Of a stretch of 64,000 bases of DNA, positions 50,302 to 58,672 are shown piece after piece. The first letter of the stretch is position 1; each line of letters starts with the position of its first letter. The stretch is from Streptomyces griseoincarnatus. Lineage in GTDB: Bacteria > Actinomycetota > Actinomycetes > Streptomycetales > Streptomycetaceae. A model generated the notes under the pieces. That model ran no database searches and was not told where the DNA came from. It worked only from the letters and a program-made list of their open reading frames with translations. The position numbers were made by a program, and so were the translations under genes. Location of the stretch: the NCBI GenBank assembly GCA_014649575.1, contig BMTH01000012.1, positions 124,001 through 188,000 of the forward strand, written 5' to 3'.

Positions 50302-51807
50302 GTGAGTGAGGTCCTGCCGCCGCGTGCGGACGTGTGTGAGACGCACACCGCGATCCTGTTCTTCGCCGGTGGCCGGGTCCACAAGCTGAAGAAGCCGGTG
50401 AGTCTGGGCTTCCTGGACTACACGACGGTCGCGGCCCGCCGTACGGCGTGCGAGCGGGAAGTGGCGCTCAACCGACGCTTCTCCCCCGACGTCTACCTGG
50501 GACTCGGTGAACTGCGCGAGCCCGGCTACGGGGATCCGGAGCCGCTCGTGGTGATGCGCCGGATGCCGACGGACCGCCGTCTGTCTCATCTGGTGCGTGA
50601 GGGGGCGGACGTCGACGACGTCCTTCGGTGCGTCGCCCGGCAGCTCGCGGCCTGGCACGCGCGGGCGCCCAGAGGCCCGCAGGTGGACGCGCAGGGCACT
50701 CGGGACGCTCTCTCAGCGCGTTGGGAGGACAGCTTCCGGCAGGTGCGTGAGCTGACGCAGGACGGCGACCTGCCCGACGGACTGCCGGAGGTGGAGCGGC
50801 TGGCACGCCGCTATCTGGCGGGGCGCGAGCTGCTGTTCGACACACGGATCGAGCAGGGCCGGATGGTCGACGGACACGGCGATCTGCTCGCCGAAGACAT
50901 CTTCTGCCTCGACGACGGCCCCCGCCTGCTCGACTGCCTGGAGTTCGACGACCACCTGCGGTACGTCGACGGCCTGGACGACGCCGCGTTCCTCGCCATG
51001 GACCTGGAACAGCTCGACGCTCCGCAGGCCGCCGCGTTCTTCCTCGCGCGGTACGGCGAGTTCTCGGGCGACCCGGCACCGCCCTCCCTGTGGCACCACT
51101 ACGTCGCCTACCGCGCGTTCGTCCGCGCCAAGGTGTCGCTCATCCAGGCACGCCAGGGCGCGCCGGGAGCGGAGGCGGTGTTCCGGCGGCTGCTCTCCAC
51201 GACGCTGCGGCATCTTCGGGCAGCGGCCGTCAGCCTCACCCTGGTCGGCGGGATGCCGGGCAGCGGCAAGTCCACCCTGGCCGGGGCCTTGGCCGACCGC
51301 CTGGGGGTCGCCCTGCTCAGCAGCGACCGGCTCCGCAAGCAACTGGCGGGCATCCCGGCGGACCGGTCCGCTGCGGCAGGGTACCGCGAGGGCATCTACA
51401 CACCGGAGTGGACGGCGAGGACGTACGCGGCGCTGCTCGACCACGCGTCCGCGCTGCTGTCCGCCGGGGAGTCCGTCGTCCTGGACGCCACGTGGTCCGA
51501 CGAGGCTCAGCGGGACGCCGCCCTGCGCGTCGCCGAACGGACCAGCACCGACCTGGTCGCCCTGCACTGCCACGTGCCGGACGACGTGGCCGCGGCGCGC
51601 CTCGACGCGCGCACGCCGGGGCCCTCGGACGCAGACGCCTCCGTCGCCGCGGCGATGCGGGGCGCGGAACCGCCCTGGCCGGAGGCCGCCACGGTCGACA
51701 CCAGCGGTTCCCTGGGCGCCGCCGTCGAACAGGCCCTGGCCGCCGTACGCCCATGGGGCACGGCTCAGGCACCGGTGTTCCGGCGCCCCTACATGGAGCC
51801 CGACTGA
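50302..51807 (+). CDS. Rv2004c-like fused phosphotransferase-fold/AAA ATPase
   Basis: A 501-residue two-part protein. The first 300 residues have the aminoglycoside-phosphotransferase-like fold (ETHTAILFFAGGRVHKLKKP, RMVDGHGDLLAEDIFCLDDG with the HGD catalytic loop). The last 190 form a P-loop kinase: Walker A GGMPGSGKSTLAGAL at about 315-329, VALLSSDRLRKQLAG and VVLDATWSDEAQRDAA. It matches the family of Rv2004c, a DosR-regulon gene of unknown substrate. The GTG start follows GGAGGAC. Probably co-activated with the divergent Rv1733c-like gene. Confidence 0.87.
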   Translation: MSEVLPPRADVCETHTAILFFAGGRVHKLKKPVSLGFLDYTTVAARRTACEREVALNRRFSPDVYLGLGELREPGYGDPEPLVVMRRMPTDRRLSHLVREGADVDDVLRCVARQLAAWHARAPRGPQVDAQGTRDALSARWEDSFRQVRELTQDGDLPDGLPEVERLARRYLAGRELLFDTRIEQGRMVDGHGDLLAEDIFCLDDGPRLLDCLEFDDHLRYVDGLDDAAFLAMDLEQLDAPQAAAFFLARYGEFSGDPAPPSLWHHYVAYRAFVRAKVSLIQARQGAPGAEAVFRRLLSTTLRHLRAAAVSLTLVGGMPGSGKSTLAGALADRLGVALLSSDRLRKQLAGIPADRSAAAGYREGIYTPEWTARTYAALLDHASALLSAGESVVLDATWSDEAQRDAALRVAERTSTDLVALHCHVPDDVAAARLDARTPGPSDADASVAAAMRGAEPPWPEAATVDTSGSLGAAVEQALAAVRPWGTAQAPVFRRPYMEPD

Positions 51808-51882
51808 CGACCGCTGCCCCAGTGGGTGCCGGCGTTCGCCCGCGCCGGCCGGCTCACCCAGGTGCCGCGGGGCTCGACGCGC

Positions 51883-52210
51883 GGAAGGCAGGCCGCGCTT
51901 GCGGGGAGCTCCCCGGGCGGGAGACCGCCTGCCGGATGCGGCGGTCCGCGTCGGGGACTCGACGGAGCGGCTCCGCGGGCTGCTGACGCGCCCCGGGGTG
52001 CACCTGCTGCTGCGAAGCGACGCGGTTCCACAGCCGGACACGCTGAACGGGCCGAGGCCGACCGTCCTGCGGCTGTCCGACAGTCCTGGTCGTGGCCTGG
52101 TCGCGGTGCGTCCGGACGGCCACATCGGCTTCCGCAGCGGGGCCTGCGATCCAGAGGAGCTGACCAGTTGGCTCGCCTTGGCCGGAGCGGTGCCGCCTCT
52201 GTCCCTGTGA
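51883..52210 (+). pseudogene. C-terminal remnant of a FAD-dependent aromatic monooxygenase
   Basis: The frame reads PRAGDRLPDAAVRVGDSTER, LLTRPGVHLLLRSDAVPQ and SPGRGLVAVRPDGHIGFRSG, then ends at 52210. This is the thioredoxin-like C-terminal domain of phenol or pentachlorophenol hydroxylase-type flavoproteins (RVGDRxPDAPV..., RPDGYVGFR). The FAD-binding and catalytic parts are absent, and there is no start with a ribosome site. It is a decayed 3' end between the kinase gene and the alcohol dehydrogenase gene. Confidence 0.7.
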
Positions 52211-52343
52211 CGCTGCCGTCCTGGACACCCCCGGCCCCGCCCCATCACCGATGTCTCATCGCGGTAGGTGTCACCGGTTGCCCGGCGGACCGTACGGGGC
52301 GACGGTGGACGAGGGCGGCCACACTGTCAGGGAGTGGGTGACC

Positions 52344-53372
52344 ATGCGCGCTCTCGTCTATCACGGCCCCGGGCGGATTTCCTGGGAGACCGTCGAAGAT
52401 CCCGTGGTGGAAGAACCCACGGACGCCCTCGTACGTGTCGAGACCACGACGATCTGCGGCACCGACCTGCACATCCTGAACGGGGACCTGGGCGACGTGG
52501 CGGCGGGAACGGTTCTCGGTCACGAGGCGGTCGGCGAGGTGGTCTCGACCGGCAGCGACGTCCGACGGCTGCAGCCGGGCCACCGTGTCATTGTCTCGTC
52601 CGTCTCCGCCTGCGGCCGATGCCTGCCGTGCCGCGACCGCATGTTCGGGCAGTGCCGCGGGGGCGGCGGGTGGATCCTGGGACACCTGATCCACGGCACC
52701 CAGGCCGAGTACGTGCGGGTGCCGTTCGCCGACCAGTCGACGCACCGTCTGTCCTTCTCCGGCCCGGCCGACGAGGCGGTCCTCCTCTCCGAGGTGCTGC
52801 CCACCGCCTACGAGGTGGGCGTGCGGAACGGCGAGGTCGGTCCAGGAGACATCGTGGTCGTGGTGGGCGCGGGACCCGTCGGTCTCGCCACCGTGGCGAT
52901 CGCGCGGCTCTACTCGCCGCGCCGGGTCGTCGCGGTGGACCTCTCCGCCGCCCGGCTGGACGCCGCGGTCCGCATGGGTGCGGACGCCGCGGAGACGCCT
53001 GGCCGGATGATCGCCGAGCTGTACGACGGGCCGGGCGCCGACGTGGTGGTCGAGGCGTCGGGCGAGCCGGACGGGTTCGTGCTGTGCACCCGCGCCGTGC
53101 GCACCGGCGGCCACATCGCCGTCGTCGGCACACCGGGCCGGTCCAGCACGCTGCACCTGGAGTCCCTGTGGCGCAAGAACGTCACGATCAGCACCGGCCA
53201 GGTCGACACCTCGTCCACGCCCTGGCTGATGGAGCTGCTGAGGTTCGGGCGCCTGCGGGTCTCACCACTGATCACCCACACCCTCCGGCTCGACCAGGCG
53301 GAAGAGGCCTATGAGGTGTTCGCCCACGGTGTGACCTCCGGCGCGCTCAAGGTCGCGCTGCGTCTTGGGTGA
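52344..53372 (+). CDS. Zinc-dependent alcohol dehydrogenase family protein
   Basis: A 342-residue medium-chain dehydrogenase. Catalytic zinc ligands are in ETTTICGTDLHILNG and GHEAVGEV; the structural zinc site is CGRCLPCRDRMFGQC with four Cys. The NAD fold has VVVVGAGPVGLATVAIARLY and VVAVDLSAARL. THGALK-type C-terminus (HGVTSGALKVALRLG). The class oxidises or reduces small alcohols or aldehydes; in this island it may reduce an aldehyde for redox balance. ATG 52344 follows GGGAGTGGGTGACC. A strong hairpin closes the gene. Confidence 0.9.
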   Translation: MRALVYHGPGRISWETVEDPVVEEPTDALVRVETTTICGTDLHILNGDLGDVAAGTVLGHEAVGEVVSTGSDVRRLQPGHRVIVSSVSACGRCLPCRDRMFGQCRGGGGWILGHLIHGTQAEYVRVPFADQSTHRLSFSGPADEAVLLSEVLPTAYEVGVRNGEVGPGDIVVVVGAGPVGLATVAIARLYSPRRVVAVDLSAARLDAAVRMGADAAETPGRMIAELYDGPGADVVVEASGEPDGFVLCTRAVRTGGHIAVVGTPGRSSTLHLESLWRKNVTISTGQVDTSSTPWLMELLRFGRLRVSPLITHTLRLDQAEEAYEVFAHGVTSGALKVALRLG

Positions 53373-53382
53373 AGGGGATACG

Positions 53383-53414
53383 GCAGGTGACCACGGCCCG
53401 GCGCGGTCACCTGC
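53383..53414. terminator. 10-bp stem terminator between convergent genes
   Basis: GCAGGTGACC at 53383-53392 pairs exactly with GGTCACCTGC at 53405-53414 across a 12-nt loop, 10 bp after the alcohol dehydrogenase stop and 100 bp from the end of the minus-strand USP gene. Confidence 0.75.
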
Positions 53415-53513
53415 GCACGGGACTGCCGGTGAAGACGTCCGCGGCGGGAAATGCGGTCACAGGCTGGTGTGGCTCGGACAGCCCTGACATGGACGAGAGT
53501 TGGCCACCTGGTC

Positions 53514-54386
53514 TCAGGCCGGAACCGTGATGACCGGGCAGCGCGCGTGATGGAGTACTCCCTGGCTCACCGAACCCAGCACCATGCCCGTGAATCCGCC
53601 GCGTCCACGAGAACCCACGACCAGTCCGAGGGCGTGCTCGGACGCCTGTGTCAGGACGTCCACGGGGTGACCACGCACGACTTCGTGGTGCAGTTCCACG
53701 TCCGGGTGCGCCTCAGTGCGACCCGCGACCGTCTCAGCCAGGACCCGGCGGCATTCGCCCAGCGCGGCGTGCTCGTCCAGGAGCCCGAGCAGCGGCGGAT
53801 GCCACACGTACAACGCCCGCAGGTTCGCGCCGCGTAGTGCCGCTTCCTCCATGGCCAGGTTCACGGCTTCGGCCGAGTGCTCGCTGCCGTCGACACCGAC
53901 CACGAAGTAGGCGGGCTGCTGGGTGACGTGCTCGGGTTCCGGTACGACCACGACCGGGCAAGCGGCATGCGCCGCGAGCGGCAGCGCCACCGAGGGGGCC
54001 GAGAAGAGTGTGCGCCGCCTGCTCAGGTGCCAGGAACCGACCACCACGAGCGAGGCGTTGCGCGTCTCCTCGTGGAGAATCCACGCAGGCTCGCCCTCCG
54101 CCAGCAGCGTCGACAGCTCCACCGTCGGCTGCCGGGTCTCCACGAAGGACACGGCGTCCCTCAGCACCCGGTCACCGAGCCCGTGCAGCTCGCGGTTCCA
54201 TTCCTCCCACGACGGCCGTACCTCCCCCGACCGGTAGCCGCCGGTGGGGGTTCCCTGAGCGTGCACGAGCCGCAGGGGCAGCCTGCGCCGCTGTGCCTCG
54301 TCGGCGGCCCAGGACAGTGCCAGGCGCTTCTCCGGGTCAGGATCGACGCCGACCACGATCGGGCGGCGCCCGTCCGCACCAGTCAT
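53514..54386 (-). CDS. Universal stress protein, tandem UspA domains
   Basis: A 290-residue two-domain USP. Domain 1 opens RPIVVGVDPDPEKRLALSWA, where the usual DGS is DPD, and its loop is VVGSWHLSRRRTLFSAPSVA, which has lost the Gly pattern. Domain 2 opens YFVVGVDGSEHSAEAVNLAM and keeps VVGSRGRGGFTGMVLGSVSQ. So only domain 2 is expected to bind ATP. It diverges from the single-domain USP gene at 54581 with a 194-bp shared promoter region. Confidence 0.9.
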   Translation of the reverse strand: MTGADGRRPIVVGVDPDPEKRLALSWAADEAQRRRLPLRLVHAQGTPTGGYRSGEVRPSWEEWNRELHGLGDRVLRDAVSFVETRQPTVELSTLLAEGEPAWILHEETRNASLVVVGSWHLSRRRTLFSAPSVALPLAAHAACPVVVVPEPEHVTQQPAYFVVGVDGSEHSAEAVNLAMEEAALRGANLRALYVWHPPLLGLLDEHAALGECRRVLAETVAGRTEAHPDVELHHEVVRGHPVDVLTQASEHALGLVVGSRGRGGFTGMVLGSVSQGVLHHARCPVITVPA

Positions 54387-54507
54387 GCCACCTCCAGGTA
54401 CCTGCTCACAGGGCCGGCCCCCACTTCCAGCCTCGCGTCCTCAGCCGGGTGGCGCCACGCAGCTCACCTTCGAGGCAGGGCTCGTCCGGCATGCTTCAGC
54501 TCTGCCA

Positions 54508-54521
54508 GGGCCGGCTGGCGC
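54508..54521. promoter_or_regulatory. GGGCCGGCTGGCGC element in the divergent USP promoter
   Basis: Lies 60-73 bp before the USP start at 54581 and 122-135 bp from the minus-strand USP start. It has one mismatch to the GGGCC-N4-GGCCC form, the same right arm (GGCGC) as the element before adhE. Confidence 0.35.
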
Positions 54522-54580
54522 GGTGGCGAGGGTTCCGGCAGCGTGGAAGAGCGGGGGCCGTCTGTGTGAGGTGATGGGCC

Positions 54581-55030
54581 ATGGAATCCTCTGAGGTACC
54601 GCGGATCGTCGTGGGCGTCGACGGCTCCCCTTCGTCGTACGCCGCTCTGCTGTGGGCGGATCGCCATGCGCGGACCATCGGCGGTGCCGTGGAGGCGATC
54701 CACGTCTGGGACACACCGGCCGCCCGAGGGTGGGACGGACCGACGATCGAGCCCCTGTTCGACGTCGAACAAGCCCGTGAACGCTTCGCCCAGGAGTTGC
54801 GGACCGTTTTTCCCGAGGGCCCTCCTCCTGGGCTCACGCAGCATCTCGTCGAGGGCGACCCGTCTGACGTACTGGTCCGTGCGTCGGAAGGGGCAGAGGT
54901 GCTCGTGGTGGGACGCCGCGGGCGCGGCGGATTCGCCCGGCTGGTGCTGGGGTCGGTCAGCCAGCGGTGCGCCCAGCACGCGGCCTGTCCCGTCGTCGTG
55001 GTACGCCAGGAGGACGCCCCCTCACGCTGA
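54581..55030 (+). CDS. Universal stress protein, single domain
   Basis: A 149-residue USP with all hallmarks of the ATP-binding class: PRIVVGVDGSPSSYAALLWA at the start, VLVVGRRGRGGFARLVLGSV with G-x2-G-x9-G-S, and CPVVVVRQ at the end. Single-domain forms act as dimers. The stop overlaps the end of the convergent DUF190 gene by 9 bp. It is the only intact single-domain USP in the island. Confidence 0.9.
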   Translation: MESSEVPRIVVGVDGSPSSYAALLWADRHARTIGGAVEAIHVWDTPAARGWDGPTIEPLFDVEQARERFAQELRTVFPEGPPPGLTQHLVEGDPSDVLVRASEGAEVLVVGRRGRGGFARLVLGSVSQRCAQHAACPVVVVRQEDAPSR

Positions 55031-55375
55031 CCGCGGATCGCTGTCGCGGACGTAGCGAACGATTTCACACTCGTCGACGACCACCAGCCCTTCACCGATC
55101 AGTTCGTCCAGCACCGGCAGGAAGGCACGGATCTTCTCCTCGGCGTCCACGATGATCACGGCGACCGGCAGATCCAGGGCCAGCGAGAAGAACCGCTGGG
55201 TGTGTACGAGGGAGGACGCACCATAGCCCTCGATGCCATGCAGAACACTGGCGCCGGCCAGTCCTGCCTTGTGAGCCCTGCGCACTATCTCGGGATAGAG
55301 ACTTTTGTGATGCCACGTGTCCCTTTCGCCGACGAAAATCGTCAGACGCAGAGCTTTGCCCGTGTGTTTGGCCAT
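55022..55375 (-). CDS. DUF190 protein
   Basis: A 117-residue PII-like protein: KALRLTIFVGERDTWHHKSL, IVRRAHKAGLAGASVLHGIE and GYGASSLVHTQRFFSLALDL are the DUF190 signatures, followed by PVAVIIVDAEEKIRAFLPVL. DUF190 genes usually sit next to crcB fluoride-exporter genes; none is visible here. The fold resembles PII signalling proteins, so a ligand-sensing role is possible. The ATG at 55375 is preferred; the 13-codon longer start is not conserved-looking. Confidence 0.85.
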   Translation of the reverse strand: MAKHTGKALRLTIFVGERDTWHHKSLYPEIVRRAHKAGLAGASVLHGIEGYGASSLVHTQRFFSLALDLPVAVIIVDAEEKIRAFLPVLDELIGEGLVVVDECEIVRYVRDSDPRSA

Positions 55376-55685
55376 CACCGCCTCCAAGCAGACCCAGGAC
55401 GGGTCGCTCCACATCCGACGGTAGCGGCCACGGCGAGAAGCGACAGCGAGGGAGCCGGCGGCGAAGCCGCTCCATGCGCACGGTGGTCCCGTCCGTGAGC
55501 AGCGCGTGCACTGCGGGGCGGTGCCGCGTCGCGTCCGTCATGGCTGCTCTCCTCCGAATTGCTCGGACTCTGTGTCCGGTCGAGCGTCTGTCACGGCGGC
55601 AGCCCGGCCCAGGGTCGCCCTGGGGCTCCCTGAGGGCCGGTCGCCCCGTCCCCCTCCGGCCGTCCCGGGCGACGGCTCCGGGCGG
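55376..55685. other. Spacer with gene remnants and a motif-like palindrome
   Basis: Contains the acetyltransferase-like start at 55541 (listed separately) and, at 55634-55647, GGGCCGGTCGCCCC, one mismatch from the island motif. The latter lies 39 bp after the stop of the minus-strand USP gene and could instead be part of a GC-rich terminator. Confidence 0.4.
55450..55541 (-). pseudogene. N-terminal remnant resembling a GNAT acetyltransferase
   Basis: A strong ribosome site (GGAGGAG) precedes ATG 55541, and the first residues MTDATRHRPAVHALLTDGTT and VRMERL match the opening of GNAT domains in which the text VHALLTDGTTVRIRPLRP is common. The following frame turns Arg-rich and loses similarity, running into the DUF190 gene in another frame. 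I read it as a truncated acetyltransferase start, possibly of the Pat type. The evidence is short. Confidence 0.4.
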
Positions 55686-56549
55686 TCACGCCGTGTCGGG
55701 GACGACCGCGACGGGACAGGCGGAGTGGTGCAGAAGCGTGTGGGCGACCCGGCCGAGGCGGTGCCCGAACTGCCCGGGGCGCCGTCGGCCGACGACCAGC
55801 AGATCCGCGCCGTACGAGGCGTTCAGCAACACGCGCCAAGCAGGTCCCTCGACCGTGAGCCGGTGCAGACGCACGTCCGCCGGGGTGTCGACGAGTACGG
55901 CTTGCAGTTCCTCGGCCGCCCGTTCCTCGTGCACCCGCTCGGGCGTACCCGTGAGCAGCGGATGGTCGGCGGTGTCGTGGGTGGGGCACCGCCATGCCCG
56001 TACGGCGTCCAGAACAGCCCCACGCCGCCGGGCCTCTTCCGTGGCGAAGCGCACCGCGGCCGTGGGCGCGGCGGCCACGCCCACGACCACACGGCGGTGA
56101 CGGCCTTCGACGGCCCGGTTGTCGTGGCTTCCTCGGACCACGACGACGGCGCAGTTCGCCGTGGCGGCCACGGTCAGGCTGACGGAGCCGAGCAGGAGGT
56201 CGGCGAGTTCACCGCGCCCTCGGGTCCCCAGAATCACGGCGGAGGCGTTGCGCGCCTCGCGAAGGAGAACGTACTCGGGCTCCTCGGCCACCGCTTCGGT
56301 GGTGACGGCGAGGTCGGGGTGGTGACGGCGGGCGCGGCGGCCGGCGACGACGAGGATGTCGTCCGGAGTCACACGACGGGACGGCTCGTCGAACTCTCGG
56401 GCGAGGGATCCGCCCTCGTACCGGTCCCAGCGGTAGGCATGAACGATCCGCAGGGGCAGTTCACGCAGCCCGGCCTCGTCGGCCGCCCAGTCGACGGCCC
56501 GCAGACTCGACTCGGAACCATCCACGCCGACGACCATGGGCAGGGGCAT
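55686..56549 (-). CDS. Universal stress protein, tandem UspA domains
   Basis: A 287-residue two-domain USP. Domain 1 opens LPMVVGVDGSESSLRAVDWA and keeps ILGTRGRGELADLLLGSVSL. Domain 2 (VVVGVAAAPTAAVRFATEEA) lacks DGS and has VVGRRRPGQFGHRLGRVAHT, similar to the second domain of the USP at 44875; the two are probably recent paralogues. It starts 4 bp after the stop of the alcohol dehydrogenase gene, so it is the last gene of the USP-ADH-USP operon. Confidence 0.9.
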   Translation of the reverse strand: MPLPMVVGVDGSESSLRAVDWAADEAGLRELPLRIVHAYRWDRYEGGSLAREFDEPSRRVTPDDILVVAGRRARRHHPDLAVTTEAVAEEPEYVLLREARNASAVILGTRGRGELADLLLGSVSLTVAATANCAVVVVRGSHDNRAVEGRHRRVVVGVAAAPTAAVRFATEEARRRGAVLDAVRAWRCPTHDTADHPLLTGTPERVHEERAAEELQAVLVDTPADVRLHRLTVEGPAWRVLLNASYGADLLVVGRRRPGQFGHRLGRVAHTLLHHSACPVAVVPDTA

Positions 56550-56553
56550 CGTC

Positions 56554-57576
56554 TCAGCCTTCCGAGCCGAGGTCGAACACGATCCGGGCCTTGACCTGGC
56601 CGCCGAGGACCTCTGCGATGCAGTCGTTGACGGCGGTGAGCGGCCGTGTCTCCCGGATGACCTCGGTGCGGCCCTCGGCGTGCAGCTGGAGGACCTCGGC
56701 GAGGTCCTGACGGGTGCCCACGATGGACCCGATGATCGAAGTGCCGTTGAGGACGGTGTCGAAGATCGGAACCTCGAGCGTCCCGTGGGCCGGCAGGGCC
56801 ACCATGACGAGCTTTCCGCCGCGTCGCAGACCGGAGTAGACGGCGGCGAACGCCGCGGGGTTCACCGCGAGAGCGAGGGCCACGTGCGCACCGCCGTGTC
56901 GCTTCAGCTCTGTGGCGACGTCCTGGGTACGGGCGTCGATGACGATGTCCGCGCCGAGTTCCCGGGCGAGTCGCAGCTTGTCGTCGGTGACGTCGATCGC
57001 CGCGACCCGCGCTCCGGCGATCTTCGCGTACTGCACCGCGAGATGCCCCAGTCCGCCCACGCCCGAGATCGCGACGAGCTGGGCGGGCCTGACGTCCGCG
57101 ACCTTCAGCGCCTTGTAGGTGGTGACGCCCGCGCAGGTGAGCGGGGCGGCGTCGAGCGCGCTGACGCCGTCCGGCACCGGCTGGGCGAAGTCGGCCCAGG
57201 CCAGCATCTTCTCGGCATACCCGCCGTCACAGCCGTATCCGGTGTTGACCTGGCTCTCGCACAGGGTCTCCCAGCCGGAGCGGCAGTGCTCGCACCGCCC
57301 GCACGCCTTGCCGAGCCAGGGCACGGCGACACGGGACCCCACGGCGAGGTGTGTCACTCCGTCGCCCAGCCTCTCGACCAGGCCGACACCCTCGTGACCG
57401 GGAACGAACGGCGGTGTCGGCCTGACCGGCCAGTCGCCGTGCGCCGCGTGGATGTCGGTGTGGCACAGGCCGGACGCCTCGACCCGGACGCGGACCTGGC
57501 CCGGTCCAGGCTCGGGATCGGTGCGCTCCTCGATGACCAGGGGCTTGCCGAACTCCCGGACGACCGCTGCTTTCAT
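56554..57576 (-). CDS. Zinc-dependent alcohol dehydrogenase (AdhP type)
   Basis: A 340-residue enzyme close to the AdhP/AdhA ethanol dehydrogenases. Catalytic zinc: EASGLCHTDIHAAHGDW and PGHEGVGLVERLG; structural zinc: CGRCEHCRSGWETLC with four Cys; TGYGCDGGYAEKMLAWADF is the AdhP-specific stretch; NAD site VAISGVGGLGHLAVQYAKI. It interconverts ethanol and acetaldehyde with NAD(H). Flanked on both sides by USP genes with 4- and 38-bp gaps on the same strand, it should be induced with them from the promoter upstream of 58520. Confidence 0.92.
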   Translation of the reverse strand: MKAAVVREFGKPLVIEERTDPEPGPGQVRVRVEASGLCHTDIHAAHGDWPVRPTPPFVPGHEGVGLVERLGDGVTHLAVGSRVAVPWLGKACGRCEHCRSGWETLCESQVNTGYGCDGGYAEKMLAWADFAQPVPDGVSALDAAPLTCAGVTTYKALKVADVRPAQLVAISGVGGLGHLAVQYAKIAGARVAAIDVTDDKLRLARELGADIVIDARTQDVATELKRHGGAHVALALAVNPAAFAAVYSGLRRGGKLVMVALPAHGTLEVPIFDTVLNGTSIIGSIVGTRQDLAEVLQLHAEGRTEVIRETRPLTAVNDCIAEVLGGQVKARIVFDLGSEG

Positions 57577-57614
57577 GGTTCCGCTCCTTCTGTGCTTCTG
57601 TTCGGCAGCCCGCG

Positions 57615-58520
57615 TCAGCGGTGGGCGACGACGGCGACGGGGGCGGTCGCATGGTGCATGACCGCGTGGGCGACGGCACCGATGTGCACGCCGAAGGGGT
57701 TACGGCGGATGCGGCGGCCGACGACGACGAGAGAGGCGTCGCGGGCCGCGTCGATGAGGTGGTCGGCCGGGCTGCCGAGCCGCGACCGTTCCGTCACCTC
57801 GACGTCCGGGTACTTCCCCCGCCACGGCAGCAGCGCTTCGGTGAGGGCGGCGGCCTGCTCGCGGACGGCGTCCTCGCGGGGGTCGACGCCCGCGGCCAGG
57901 CTGTAGACGTAGTAGGGCGGCAGGTTCCAGCCCTGGACGACGGTCAACGCGGTCCGGCGGCGCCGGGCCTCCTCGAACGCGAAGGTGATCACCGTCTCCT
58001 CGGGGCTGTCGGTGTCCAGGCCCAGGACCACGGGCCGGAAGCCGGTGGCGGCGGACGGTATGCCGGCGGGGTCCATGATGTGCTCGTCGGCGGCCTGTTC
58101 CCCCGCTCGGACCAGGACCACGGGCACCTCGGCGTGTGCGACCACCGACTGGCCGACGGAGCCGACCAGGAAGCCCGCGAGACCGCTCAGGGCCCGCGAG
58201 CCCAGCACCAGCAGTTCCGCGTCGCGGGCGCCGTCGACCAGCGCGTCCGCAGAAGTCCCGGCCCGCTGCTCGATCGTCACCTCGACGCCGGGGTGCCGGC
58301 GCCTCAGGCCCTCCGCGGCTTCCCGGGGGATGCGCTCGGTCCAGTGCTGGAGCGTCTCGGCGCCGAGGAGCGGCGCCTGGACCACGGGCTCCGGCACCGG
58401 CTGCCACACGTGGAGCAGTCGTACCGGCACCTGGCGCAGCGCGGCTTCGCGGGCCGCCCACTCCGCGGCGGCCCGGCTCTCGGGCGAACCGTCGAGTCCT
58501 ACGGTGATCATCCGGTCCAT
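57615..58520 (-). CDS. Universal stress protein, tandem UspA domains
   Basis: A 301-residue two-domain USP. Domain 1 opens MITVGLDGSPESRAAAEWAA and keeps VLGSRALSGLAGFLVGSVGQ. Domain 2 opens RPVVLGLDTDSPEETVITFA (DTD in place of DGS) and has VVGRRIRRNPFGVHIGAVAH, which deviates from the ATP loop. AGGAGG sits 8 nt before ATG 58520. First gene of the USP-ADH-USP operon, with a close match to the island motif 65-78 bp upstream. Confidence 0.9.
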   Translation of the reverse strand: MDRMITVGLDGSPESRAAAEWAAREAALRQVPVRLLHVWQPVPEPVVQAPLLGAETLQHWTERIPREAAEGLRRRHPGVEVTIEQRAGTSADALVDGARDAELLVLGSRALSGLAGFLVGSVGQSVVAHAEVPVVLVRAGEQAADEHIMDPAGIPSAATGFRPVVLGLDTDSPEETVITFAFEEARRRRTALTVVQGWNLPPYYVYSLAAGVDPREDAVREQAAALTEALLPWRGKYPDVEVTERSRLGSPADHLIDAARDASLVVVGRRIRRNPFGVHIGAVAHAVMHHATAPVAVVAHR

Positions 58521-58584
58521 CCTGGCCACCTCCTGTGTCACTCGTTCCGCTGTCAGCTTCTCTTCGGGCAGCCCCCGTGGGCAG

Positions 58585-58598
58585 GGGCCTGTGGTCCC
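58585..58598. promoter_or_regulatory. GGGCCTGTGGTCCC element before the USP-ADH-USP operon
   Basis: Lies 65-78 bp upstream of the USP start codon at 58520. The arms GGGCC and GTCCC around TGTG fit the DosR-type GGGNC-N4-GTCCC form without mismatch at the fixed bases. Confidence 0.5.
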
Positions 58599-58672
58599 GG
58601 GATGGCGCCGACGGTCCTTCTCGGCGTCCTGGTGGGGCGGGTCCGTGAGTGGACCCGCCCCACCAGCCGTGC

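Noticed and set aside
54405..54420. AGGGCCGGCCCCC near the USP start at 54386
   Set aside because: The arms are symmetric but the spacing is not that of the island motif, so it was not counted as a box.
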